From: Cetobacterium somerae ATCC BAA-474
GTDB taxonomy: Bacteria > Fusobacteriota > Fusobacteriia > Fusobacteriales > Fusobacteriaceae
DNA length: 35,732 bases
Assembly: GCF_000479045.1 (NCBI RefSeq)
Contig: NZ_KI518081.1
Coordinates: forward strand, 1-35,732
Reading direction: 5' to 3'
Translations under genes and position numbers: made by a program
The notes under the pieces: generated by a model
The model's database searches: none
The model's input: the letters and a program-made list of their open reading frames with translations, nothing else
Told to the model about the DNA's origin: nothing
Shown here: positions 1 through 7,458 of the stretch, one piece after another
Numbering within the stretch: position 1 is the first letter of the stretch
Layout of the letters: every line of letters starts with the position of its first letter

Positions 1-29
1 GGTGCGCTACCGGACTGCGCTATATTCCG
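1..29 (-). tRNA. 5' end of a tRNA gene, probably tRNA-Pro, truncated by the window edge
   Basis: Read on the minus strand from base 29, the sequence starts CGGAATA (acceptor strand), then TA, then a D-arm GCGC ... GCGC, and runs off the window before the anticodon. The C1-G2-G3 start and the AGCGCAG D-arm resemble bacterial tRNA-Pro, but the anticodon is outside the window, so the identity is a guess. That it is a tRNA is well supported by the D-arm fold and by a good promoter just upstream on the same strand. Confidence 0.75.
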
Positions 30-71
30 ACTATTTAGTTTTTGTAACTCGCTTTCGTTCGCTACAAAATT

Positions 72-100
72 ATAGTATCATAAATTCTTATTTATGTCAA
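72..100 (-). promoter_or_regulatory. Promoter of the partial tRNA
   Basis: On the minus strand there is a perfect -35 TTGACA (95-100), a 17-nt spacer and a -10 TACTAT (72-77). Transcription would start near base 65, about 36 nt before the tRNA 5' end. Between the two lies a short inverted repeat (TTTTGTA 40-46 / TACAAAA 63-69) around a locally G+C-rich stretch. Confidence 0.6.
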
Positions 101-181
101 CAAAGTTTTTTTATTTTTTTTATTTTTTTATTTATACCTCAAAAAAAAGGATTGATTTTATTAAAAAAGAATAATAATTTA

Positions 182-210
182 TATACAAATATAAAAAGTT
201 TTTCTATAAT
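182..210 (+). promoter_or_regulatory. Promoter of the OmpA-like lipoprotein gene
   Basis: A -35 TATACA (182-187), a 17-nt spacer and a perfect -10 TATAAT (205-210) lie upstream of the AAGGAGG ribosome site. A second TATAAT at 214-219 lacks a good -35. Confidence 0.5.
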
Positions 211-246
211 ATCTATAATCATTTTTAGTTAAGGAGGTTTTTTATA

Positions 247-879
247 ATGAAAAATACAAAACTTATTTGTTCTGTTCTTTTAGCTGGATCTCTTTTTGGG
301 GCTTGTACAGCTACTGGATACAATAACAAAACTACTGGTACTGCTGGTGGAGCCGCAGTAGGTGCTTTAATTGGACAAGCTATTGGACAAGATACAAAAG
401 GAACACTTATCGGAGCTGGTATTGGAGCTCTTGCTGGTTTAGGTTGGGGAGCATATAAAGATCAACAAACAAAAGAATTACAAGCTAGATTACAAAATAC
501 TCAAGTTAAAGTTACAGACGAAGGAAATTACATAAATCTTAATCTTCCTGGTGGAGTTACATTCCCTACAAATGGATATGTTATAGGAAATGGATTCTAT
601 GGACCTTTAAATGATATTGCTTCTGTTTTAAATCAATATCCTGAAACAAGAATAGTTATTTCAGGTAATACAGATAATACAGGTGCTTACTCTTATAACA
701 TGGACTTATCTGTTAAAAGAGCAAGAAGTGTTGCTGATTATTTAGTACGTAGAGGAGTAAATCCTAACAGAATAACTATTAATGGATTTGGACCTGATAG
801 ACCTATAGCTAGTAACTCAACTGCTTCTGGTAGAGCACAAAATAGAAGAGTTGAAATTCAGATTTTCCCAGCTTATTAA
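247..879 (+). CDS. OmpA-family outer-membrane lipoprotein with glycine-zipper domain
   Basis: This 210-aa protein should anchor the outer membrane to peptidoglycan. The signal peptide ends in a lipobox (LFGAC, lipidated Cys20). Residues about 30-75 form a glycine-zipper stretch rich in GAxxGALIG-type patterns, as in YiaD/YfiB-like proteins. The C-terminal half (about 100-205) is an OmpA peptidoglycan-binding domain with GNTDNTG, the LSVKRARSVADYL helix and the closing GRAQNRRVEI motif. Start: AAGGAGG lies 9 nt before the ATG. It is a single-gene unit with its own promoter and a strong terminator. The family assignment is firm; a specific role beyond envelope stability is not shown. Confidence 0.93.
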   Translation: MKNTKLICSVLLAGSLFGACTATGYNNKTTGTAGGAAVGALIGQAIGQDTKGTLIGAGIGALAGLGWGAYKDQQTKELQARLQNTQVKVTDEGNYINLNLPGGVTFPTNGYVIGNGFYGPLNDIASVLNQYPETRIVISGNTDNTGAYSYNMDLSVKRARSVADYLVRRGVNPNRITINGFGPDRPIASNSTASGRAQNRRVEIQIFPAY

Positions 880-886
880 TAAAATT

Positions 887-913
887 AAAGAGGGCCTAAT
901 TGGCCCTCTTTTT
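887..913. terminator. Bidirectional intrinsic terminator
   Basis: A perfect 10-bp stem (AAAGAGGGCC, 887-896, with its complement 902-911) closes a 5-nt loop and is flanked by T-runs on both strands. It ends the OmpA-like gene on the plus strand and the FMN-binding/nucleotidase operon on the minus strand, overlapping the convergent ORF's stop codon at 912-914 by two bases (912-913). Confidence 0.9.
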
Positions 914-1271
914 AATTCTTTACTTTTTCTAACGCTTTTTTAGTAGCTTCCCTTATACCTTCTGATGTATATGTAGCTCCTGAAACAACATCGAACTCAG
1001 CATTTTGATTTTTTAGAATATATGTTTTCAATGTATCTACAGCTGGATCAGCTATTGGTGGTGTATCTTGATGAGCAACATCCACTCCAATAATTTTAAA
1101 TCCATCACCTTTTGGTTTTACTTGTAATTTTACAGTTAAATCACCATTATACCCAGTTCCAATCTCTTCAATAACTAATGGTCCTGGCTTATTTGCCTCA
1201 TATACTCCTAACAACAATCCTACCGCTATAAAAGCTAGCACTACTTTTTTCCTTAAAGATTCTTTATTCAT
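912..1271 (-). CDS. Small membrane-anchored FMN-binding domain protein
   Basis: This 119-aa protein has one N-terminal membrane anchor (about residues 8-24) and then an FMN-binding domain of the RnfG/NqrC type facing outside the cytoplasm. Residues 94-100 read DVVSGAT, matching the ApbE flavin-transferase target consensus Dxx(S/T)GAT, so Thr100 is the predicted covalent FMN site. It carries no other domain, so it is a minimal one-electron or two-electron carrier. It lies 12 nt downstream of the nucleotidase gene and is almost surely cotranscribed with it. No apbE is present in the window. The role of the pair is inferred: a periplasmic flavin carrier, possibly in extracellular electron transfer. 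Confidence 0.85.
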   Translation of the reverse strand: MNKESLRKKVVLAFIAVGLLLGVYEANKPGPLVIEEIGTGYNGDLTVKLQVKPKGDGFKIIGVDVAHQDTPPIADPAVDTLKTYILKNQNAEFDVVSGATYTSEGIREATKKALEKVKN

Positions 1272-1283
1272 CTATAACCCCTT

Positions 1284-2837
1284 TTATTTTTTCGGTATTA
1301 ATCTAGGAACTACCTTATCTCTACCTTCTAATCCAACTTTTTGGATATACTCAATTAAAACCTCATCTAATGCTGGATAATGCCCTAATTCTTTTCCACC
1401 AGCTAAAGATGAATATCCATCTCCACCTGCTGCCATAAAGTCATTTGTTGCTACAACATATGTTTTATTTGGATTTAATTTTTCATTTCCTATTTTAATT
1501 TCTAAAACTCTTCTGTATGCTGGATTTTTAACATTAAATTTAACTGTCATTCCTGCAACTTGTGCCATTGCACCTAGCGATTCTGGATATGATCTAATTC
1601 CGTTTTCAACAGCTTTTTGTAAATCTGACCCTTTTACTTCTTTTGTAATTACATAGTTTCCAAATGGCAATACACTAATTACATCTCCTACTGTAACCTC
1701 TCCTGGATTAATAGAAGCTCTAATTCCTCCTCCATTTGTAAGAGCTACATCTGCTCCTGTTTTCCATAACATTGCATCTGTTATTAATTGAGAAAGATTT
1801 GTTTCTCCTGTTCTAACAAAAGCTCTATCTCCTTCTAATAAAATTGGTGACTCTCCAACTTTAACACTTGTTATCATTTCTTGCTTTTTAGAAATTTCAT
1901 CTATCGTTGCTTTTACCTTAGCATCTTCTGGAACTGGATTATCTCCATTCATTATTATATTTTTTGTATATAGTGTATAGTCTATTGCCTCAATTTTGTT
2001 TTTTAATTTATCAAAATCAACTTTAACTACTCCAACATTTTTAGCATATTCTCCAGTTTGTACTATAGTTACTCCATTAACTACTTTCTTTTCTTTTAAT
2101 TCTGTATGGCTATGCCCATCAATAATTAAATCTATTTCAGGTACAGCTTCTGCTAATCCAACACTTTGTAAATTTTTTGCTGTACTTTCATCGTCACCTA
2201 AGTGAGAGATTACAACTATAAATTTAACTCCCTCTTTTTTCATTTGAGCTACAACTGATTTTGCTGTTGCTATTGGATCAGCTATTGTTATATTTTTTAC
2301 GTTATTTGGATTTGTTTTAAAGTAAGTTTCTGGAGTTGCTAAACCAAAGAATCCTACTTTTTTCCCATCTATTTTTCTAATATCATATGTTCCTGCTATT
2401 GGCTTCCCTGTTGTTTTATCTACAACATTTGCCGCTAATGTTTTATATTTTTGCATTGATAATAACTCTTCTAATCTATCTTGTCCATAGTTAAAATCAT
2501 GATTTCCTAAAGTTGCATAATCAAGCCCAGCTGCATTTAAAGTTTCAACCATTGACTCCCCTTTTGTTAAAGTAGCAAAAGTTGTCCCATGCATTGTATC
2601 TCCTGCATCTATTAGCAATACTTTTCCATTATTTTTATCTTGCTCTAAAGCCTTAGCTATAGTTGCTACTCTAGCTAAACCAACTCCATCATATTTCCCC
2701 TCTTTCGCTCTACCGTGAACATCATTTACATGAACTAAAGTCAGCTCATACTCTCCATCTTTCGGCGGTAACACTTTACAAGCAGAAAGAGCTAAGACTA
2801 ACCCCATCAAACCAAAAACTTTTAAATTTTTATTCAT
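1284..2837 (-). CDS. Surface lipoprotein 5'-nucleotidase (UshA/NT5E-like metallophosphoesterase)
   Basis: This 517-aa lipoprotein (lipobox LSAC, Cys20) has the two-domain 5'-nucleotidase layout. The N-terminal metallophosphatase domain shows HVNDVHGR (about 36-43), DAGDTMHG (77-84), LGNHDFNYG, SHLGDD and DGHSHTE, which together supply the dimetal site. The C-terminal domain has GGGIRASI, the LPFGNYV loop and NDFMAAGGDGY, the usual nucleoside-binding region. It should dephosphorylate nucleotides, and possibly split UDP-sugars or FAD, outside the inner membrane. The start is supported by GGGAGG upstream and a promoter at 2883-2911. It is the first gene of a two-gene operon with the FMN-binding protein. 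The exact substrate cannot be read from the sequence. Confidence 0.92.
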   Translation of the reverse strand: MNKNLKVFGLMGLVLALSACKVLPPKDGEYELTLVHVNDVHGRAKEGKYDGVGLARVATIAKALEQDKNNGKVLLIDAGDTMHGTTFATLTKGESMVETLNAAGLDYATLGNHDFNYGQDRLEELLSMQKYKTLAANVVDKTTGKPIAGTYDIRKIDGKKVGFFGLATPETYFKTNPNNVKNITIADPIATAKSVVAQMKKEGVKFIVVISHLGDDESTAKNLQSVGLAEAVPEIDLIIDGHSHTELKEKKVVNGVTIVQTGEYAKNVGVVKVDFDKLKNKIEAIDYTLYTKNIIMNGDNPVPEDAKVKATIDEISKKQEMITSVKVGESPILLEGDRAFVRTGETNLSQLITDAMLWKTGADVALTNGGGIRASINPGEVTVGDVISVLPFGNYVITKEVKGSDLQKAVENGIRSYPESLGAMAQVAGMTVKFNVKNPAYRRVLEIKIGNEKLNPNKTYVVATNDFMAAGGDGYSSLAGGKELGHYPALDEVLIEYIQKVGLEGRDKVVPRLIPKK

Positions 2838-2882
2838 TTTTCCTCCCTAATTAATCCTAGTTTTCAAATTAAATTCGAACAT

Positions 2883-2911
2883 ATTTTATCATATTTAGAC
2901 AAGATTGTAAA
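2883..2911 (-). promoter_or_regulatory. Promoter of the nucleotidase/FMN-binding operon
   Basis: On the minus strand: -35 TTTACA (2906-2911), a 17-nt spacer and -10 TAAAAT (2883-2888). It lies just past the terminator of the upstream sulfur operon, so the two units appear to be separately transcribed. Confidence 0.5.
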
Positions 2912-2913
2912 AG

Positions 2914-2941
2914 AAAAAACTGCATACAAATGCAGTTTTTT
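2914..2941 (-). terminator. Terminator of the asr-yeiH operon
   Basis: A perfect 12-bp stem (2914-2925 with 2930-2941) closes a 4-nt loop and is followed by a T-run on the minus strand. It sits just after the stop codon of the 158-aa unknown gene and marks the end of the leftward sulfur module. Confidence 0.85.
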
Positions 2942-2948
2942 CAAGACT

Positions 2949-3425
2949 TTATATTTTATTATTTAAAGTTTTAAATAATTTTAAACTAACACTCAAACTT
3001 TCTTCATCCACTTCAAATATATCCATCCACTTTTTTAAGGTTTCTATCTCTTTTAACCTCATTATTTTTTCACTTTCCTCTTGGAAAATATATTTTTTTA
3101 TACTCAATGCTTCTTGAATTTGATATTTATAAAACTCTAAATATTTTTCATCTTTTATTAAAAGCTTCTCTATTTCAATTTTTATCTTTTCTGAAGAGGA
3201 ATATCCCTCTTTCAATAAATCGACTACCATATTTTTTAAAAATAGATATTCTTTTAAAAAAAACTCTTTTTTATATCGATAAACTCTTAATTCCTGAATA
3301 TAATTGATTAAAAGAAAAGGAAATATAACAACCATCATAGATACTTTAGGTTTTTCTATTATTTCATTTGATATCTCTATAGCTCTTTTTTTTTCTTCTT
3401 CTATAAATATATCAACGTTTTGCAT
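2949..3425 (-). CDS. Unknown 158-aa protein with a hydrophobic segment, last gene of the asr-yeiH operon
   Basis: I do not recognise this family. The protein has a charged N-terminus (residues 1-27), one hydrophobic stretch at about 29-44 (MMVVIFPFLLINYI) and then about 110 residues of highly charged helix, rich in K and E with heptad-like leucine/isoleucine spacing. It looks like a membrane-anchored, largely helical cytoplasmic protein. Its start overlaps the end of the 81-aa gene by 14 nt, so the two are translationally coupled. The GGGGAGAG ribosome site lies inside the upstream gene. Position after yeiH and before the operon terminator suggests a partner of the transporter, but no function can be claimed. 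Confidence 0.75.
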   Translation of the reverse strand: MQNVDIFIEEEKKRAIEISNEIIEKPKVSMMVVIFPFLLINYIQELRVYRYKKEFFLKEYLFLKNMVVDLLKEGYSSSEKIKIEIEKLLIKDEKYLEFYKYQIQEALSIKKYIFQEESEKIMRLKEIETLKKWMDIFEVDEESLSVSLKLFKTLNNKI

Positions 3426-3657
3426 CTTTACTCTCTCCCCAATTTGAGTAAGTTAATGTATGTCTAACATTTTCTGAGCTAGGTTCAACTTTTTTTACAA
3501 AAATATAATACCATGCTCCTGATTCTATATCCTCTTCTGCTAACTTCTCATGTGCTTCTTTAAATCCTAAAGTTTCATCTAAAAAAGGCAATACAGAGAA
3601 ACAGAAAAAATATATACATACAAAACTACCTATAAAAGCTATCCACTTTTTTATCAT
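3412..3657 (-). CDS. Unknown 81-aa single-pass membrane protein
   Basis: A small protein with one transmembrane segment at about residues 5-26, followed by a soluble tail of about 55 residues containing DETLGF, ESGAWYYIF and a charged C-terminus. A good AGGAGG site precedes the ATG by a few bases. It follows the YeiH-like gene by 19 nt and overlaps the next unknown gene by 14 nt, so it is surely part of the same operon. Its size and location fit a small accessory subunit of the transporter, but I recognise no family. Confidence 0.75.
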   Translation of the reverse strand: MIKKWIAFIGSFVCIYFFCFSVLPFLDETLGFKEAHEKLAEEDIESGAWYYIFVKKVEPSSENVRHTLTYSNWGESKDAKR

Positions 3658-3676
3658 ATCTCCTCCTAAAAACTCT

Positions 3677-5434
3677 CTATAAACTCATTAAAGATTTTGT
3701 TATATCAGGGAAAACTACATGGAACATTAAGTATGCAGCTCCAAAAGTTACACCTAGGTTTATAATTTTTCCTACTATATAAAGAGTAATTGGCTTTCCA
3801 CCTTTAAATAACTTGCTTAATTCACTGAAGTTTGTAGATAATCCAATACTTGTAAAAGCTAAACAGAATAACCAACCTTGTAAAGGTGAAATCAATCCAT
3901 TTACCATTCCTTTATCTATAATAACTTTAGATCCATCCACTCCTAACATCCCATAAATTCCAGAAAAAACAAGAGAAGCACCAATAAATCCTAATATGAA
4001 TTTTGGAAATCTATTCCAAATCTCTTTTAATGAACCTTTTAAAGAGAAGTCTCTTTCTTCAGCCATAGATTTATCAACTTTTAACGACCAATATGCTGCT
4101 ACACCTAATGCCATTACCCCGATTATTATATTTTGAATCATCTTTATAGTTGCTGCAACGTCTCTAGCAACTGGTCCTAAATATTCTCCAGCAGCAACTA
4201 CTGCTCCTGTTGAATCAACTGTTCCTCCAATCCATGCTCCACCTAACACTGGATCCATATTTAAAGCCTTTATAAACATCGGCATTGCTATCATCATAAA
4301 CGCAGTAAACATAATAGAGATACTTACAGATAGTGTAAGCTCTTCTTTTTTAGCTTTACAAGCTGCCGCTGCTGCAATCGCTGCTGATACACCACTTACA
4401 GACATATCCGCTGACATAACCATATTTAAACTCTTTGATTCCATTTTTAAAATTTTATCTCCAAATCCAAAAGTTAAAACTAAAACTACTGGAGTTACAA
4501 ACCAAGTTACGAAAATTCCTGGTATTCCTATTAATAAAACTTTATTTACTAAAACTGTTGACCCCAATAAAATCAATCCTGTTTTTATAAAGTATTCTGT
4601 TTGAGCTGCTGCTAAAAGCTTTTTTGGTGTCCCAACTGTATTACTAACTATTAATCCTAAAACTAGACCCCAGAAAACATACCCTAGACCCCAAGCCTTT
4701 AAAGTTTCTTGCTCTCCTAATAAATAAGCTCCTGTAGCTAAAGCGAAAACTGCTGGGAATCCTTGTAAAAATCCTTCTCTATCTCTTCCCATTTTTCTCA
4801 TACCTAAACTAAAATAAATACCTATAAACGCTAATAATATTGCTAAATTAGGTATTAAGTTATAAGGTTTTACAATAGCTTTAGATTTCATTTTATTTTC
4901 TTTATCTCTACTAAGAAGCCATTTATCTATTGATTCATTTGCAGTTGTATTTAAACTAGTATCTGCAAAAGCTTTTTCTTCAGCTAGTGCAGTAGCAGCT
5001 AAAGCTTGATTTTTTAGCAATGCTGTCTCTTTTTTTAAATCTTCATATTGTTGAATGAATGGTGCACCTTTTACTTTAGCTGCACTTTCACTTAAATATA
5101 TTGACTCAATTGGGTTAGTCACCCACTTTTTAGGTTTTCCTAAAATACTTTTTACCTTTTCTGTTGTTGATGTCTTTATAGCCAAACTATTTTTATCAAA
5201 TTGTGCTTCATGCCACTGAACTGTTTTAAAAGGAGCTCTCTCTCCCTCTGTCTTCATTATACTATTATAGACCTCTGTTTTACCTAAAACACTTTGTGAA
5301 TCTGACCCCATGTAAATAATTGTACAAAATATAAGTATAATTGTTGCTAGTAATATTGCCCAGTAATCCTCAAATTTAAATAAATCTAGTATTGTTTCCT
5401 TTAAACTTTTTTTGTTCTCTTTTACAGCTTCCAT
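3677..5434 (-). CDS. YeiH-family (UPF0324) putative sulfur-anion transporter with extra N-terminal domain
   Basis: This 585-aa polytopic membrane protein has the core of the putative sulfate exporter family: repeated transmembrane helices from about residue 193 to the end, the SADMSVSGVSAAIAAAAA stretch, the GGTVDSTGAVVAAGEYLG motif and the SIGLSTNF helix near the C-terminus. Typical YeiH proteins have about 350 residues. This one adds a leading transmembrane helix (about 25-42) and some 145 mostly hydrophilic residues (43-190) before the core. It follows asrC by 130 nt and is followed closely by two small unknown membrane genes. Known biochemistry for the family is thin. Sulfite, sulfate or sulfide movement is inferred from the sulfite reductase next door. 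Confidence 0.85.
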   Translation of the reverse strand: MEAVKENKKSLKETILDLFKFEDYWAILLATIILIFCTIIYMGSDSQSVLGKTEVYNSIMKTEGERAPFKTVQWHEAQFDKNSLAIKTSTTEKVKSILGKPKKWVTNPIESIYLSESAAKVKGAPFIQQYEDLKKETALLKNQALAATALAEEKAFADTSLNTTANESIDKWLLSRDKENKMKSKAIVKPYNLIPNLAILLAFIGIYFSLGMRKMGRDREGFLQGFPAVFALATGAYLLGEQETLKAWGLGYVFWGLVLGLIVSNTVGTPKKLLAAAQTEYFIKTGLILLGSTVLVNKVLLIGIPGIFVTWFVTPVVLVLTFGFGDKILKMESKSLNMVMSADMSVSGVSAAIAAAAACKAKKEELTLSVSISIMFTAFMMIAMPMFIKALNMDPVLGGAWIGGTVDSTGAVVAAGEYLGPVARDVAATIKMIQNIIIGVMALGVAAYWSLKVDKSMAEERDFSLKGSLKEIWNRFPKFILGFIGASLVFSGIYGMLGVDGSKVIIDKGMVNGLISPLQGWLFCLAFTSIGLSTNFSELSKLFKGGKPITLYIVGKIINLGVTFGAAYLMFHVVFPDITKSLMSL

Positions 5435-5499
5435 TTTTACCCCCTAGGTTTTTTTTAATGTGCTCTTGTTGAACTGATATTCAAAGTCCCAAACATGAC

Positions 5500-5528
5500 T
5501 AATGGGAACCCTTTTGGGGTCCCCATTA
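5500..5528 (-). promoter_or_regulatory. Hairpin between asrC and yeiH
   Basis: An 11-bp inverted repeat interrupted by one A-C mismatch (outer arm TAATGGG 5500-5506 with 5522-5528; inner ACCC/GGGT) closes a 5-nt loop. No T-run follows on the minus strand, so it is not a standard terminator there. It may be an mRNA processing or stabilising structure that sets different levels for asrABC and yeiH, or an operator. Confidence 0.5.
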
Positions 5529-5564
5529 ATCAGACTATATTTTTTTGATTTTAAAAACTAAATT

Positions 5565-6635
5565 TTAGTGACCTCCACCGTAGTTAAAAGGTTTTTCTAA
5601 TGTATATGTCTCTCCTGGACTTGGGTGTTGAGAGATTGGCTTAACGTTGATATTAGCTCTATACTCTGTTTCTGCCCAAAGGATTCTTTGTGCTACTTGT
5701 GCTTCTGGATTTAACTCTACTCCATCAAGTATCATCTCTTTAAACTTCTGATATCCAGCTCTGTCAATTAAGTGACCTCCATGAATATACATAGGCTTAT
5801 GATGTAATACATTAGCAGAGAACTTCTGCCAGTTTCCTATAACTTGAAGAATTACATCCTCTGTTACCCAGTTTAAGAACATTTTACCCATTCTTGGATA
5901 TTGCTTTCCTGTTCTTCCACCTATTGTCATTCTATATAATTTTTGCTCTGGTCTTACCCATGCAGATGATGGACATGCCTCAACACACTCTCCACATCCT
6001 ACACAACAGCAAGAATCCTTCACAATTCTATGATTTTCTAACTTTAAAACTCTTGTAGCAGCGTGATCACAAACCTTAACACATCTTCCACATCCAATAC
6101 ATCTATCTTTTAAATAGATTGGCTTAGTTACACCCATAATTCCAAAATCATTAAAGTGTGCTTTAGCACAGTCATTTGGACATCCAGCTATAGCCATTTT
6201 TATATGATAGTGACTTGGGAAAATTTTCTTCTCAAGTTTTCTAGCTAATTCCCAAGTATTGATATTAGCTTTTACACAGTGAGAGTTTCCGATACATGCC
6301 ATGATGTTTCTAGCTCCGATAGTAGGATATCCAGCTTTGTTAACTTCCATCTCAGCTCCACACATCTCTACATCTACTTCTTTAATATATTCCTCTAAGT
6401 AAGCATTTACTGCGTCTACATTTTCGAATTTTATTCCAGGAGCGTTAAGAGTTTGTCTCATACCCATGTGGAATGTTCCATCTCCCCATCTCTCTGCAAT
6501 CTCTTGTATTACTTTTAAATATTTAGCTTCAATTAATCCACCTGGAACACGAAGTTGGATCATGAACTCTCCAGGTACTTTTGATTGACGAAAGCAGTTT
6601 AATTTTAGTTTAGTTATATTAATATCGTGATTCAC
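5565..6635 (-). CDS. asrC: Anaerobic sulfite reductase subunit C (siroheme/4Fe-4S catalytic subunit)
   Basis: This 356-aa subunit carries out the six-electron reduction of sulfite to sulfide. It has the siroheme-4Fe4S signature with cysteines 114 and 120 (ACIGNSHC) and 152 and 156 (GCPNDC). A two-cluster ferredoxin insert follows (Cys179/182/185/189 and Cys211/214/217/221). The N-terminal region (about 20-95) is the nitrite/sulfite reductase ferredoxin-like half. It is slightly longer than the Salmonella enzyme. It is the third gene of asrABC, 13 nt after asrB, in the standard order. All key cysteines are present, so it should be active. Confidence 0.96.
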   Translation of the reverse strand: MNHDINITKLKLNCFRQSKVPGEFMIQLRVPGGLIEAKYLKVIQEIAERWGDGTFHMGMRQTLNAPGIKFENVDAVNAYLEEYIKEVDVEMCGAEMEVNKAGYPTIGARNIMACIGNSHCVKANINTWELARKLEKKIFPSHYHIKMAIAGCPNDCAKAHFNDFGIMGVTKPIYLKDRCIGCGRCVKVCDHAATRVLKLENHRIVKDSCCCVGCGECVEACPSSAWVRPEQKLYRMTIGGRTGKQYPRMGKMFLNWVTEDVILQVIGNWQKFSANVLHHKPMYIHGGHLIDRAGYQKFKEMILDGVELNPEAQVAQRILWAETEYRANINVKPISQHPSPGETYTLEKPFNYGGGH

Positions 6636-6648
6636 TTATTTTACCCCC

Positions 6649-7458
6649 TTAGTCGATTAGATATTTAGCTTGAGAATAGTTGAATACTGGTCCTTCTAGA
6701 CAAACATAAACTTCGTCAATTCTACAGTGACCACATTTTCCAATTGCACATGACATCTTTCTTTCAAAAGAAACCCAAATCTTATCAGCTGGAACTCCTA
6801 GCTTTTCAAATTCAATAGCTGTATATTTCATCATATTAGGTGGTCCAACAATTACAACCTCTAAATCATCAAAATTATCCGATACCATTTTTAAATGAGG
6901 TACATACTCTGTTACAAGCCCTACACACTCACCGTCTAATCCGCATCCTTTATCTACAGTTAATACCATTGGATGTTTTTTTCTCCAATTGATAATCTCA
7001 TCTCTAAATAGTATAGATGCGTCATCTTTAAATCCAAATAATAATTCCATTGATTGAACTTCCTCTGGATTTCTATGAATATGATTAATTAAAGATCTAA
7101 CTGGAGCTAATCCTGATCCTCCTGTTACGATAACTACTTTTTTATTTTTTATATCAATTGCATCAAAACCTTTTCCATAAGGTCCTCTCATTGGTAATAA
7201 ATCCCCTGCATGAAGATTAAAAATCTCATCAGTTACTATTCCAACTTTTCTAATTAAAAACTCTACCCATCCATCTGCTGCTGAGAAATCTGTAACAGAA
7301 ATTGGACACTCTCCAACTTTTGGTAAAGATAATTGCATAAATTGTCCAAACTTTACATTTCCTGCCTCTGGATATTCAACTCTAAATAGGTATTCTATAT
7401 CAGTAACTTTTTTTACATCTAAAAGTCTATATGGCGTTGGCATTATTAAATTTTCCAT
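6649..7458 (-). CDS. asrB: Anaerobic sulfite reductase subunit B (FAD/NAD(P)H-binding)
   Basis: A 269-aa flavoprotein of the ferredoxin-NADP reductase fold that passes electrons from NAD(P)H toward the Asr iron-sulfur subunits. Residues about 1-100 are the FAD-binding barrel, then comes the nucleotide-binding fold with VTGGSGLAPVRSL. Near the C-terminus is a 2Fe-2S motif with Cys237, Cys242, Cys245 and Cys253, as in the dihydroorotate dehydrogenase electron-transfer subunit. The ATG overlaps the asrA stop by one base (TAATG), with a GGAGG site inside asrA, so translation is coupled. Confidence 0.96.
   Translation of the reverse strand: MENLIMPTPYRLLDVKKVTDIEYLFRVEYPEAGNVKFGQFMQLSLPKVGECPISVTDFSAADGWVEFLIRKVGIVTDEIFNLHAGDLLPMRGPYGKGFDAIDIKNKKVVIVTGGSGLAPVRSLINHIHRNPEEVQSMELLFGFKDDASILFRDEIINWRKKHPMVLTVDKGCGLDGECVGLVTEYVPHLKMVSDNFDDLEVVIVGPPNMMKYTAIEFEKLGVPADKIWVSFERKMSCAIGKCGHCRIDEVYVCLEGPVFNYSQAKYLID

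Noticed and set aside
2-232. 76-aa plus-strand ORF at the left edge
   Set aside because: It runs through the antisense of a tRNA and an A+T-rich promoter region, has no ribosome site and encodes low-complexity residues.
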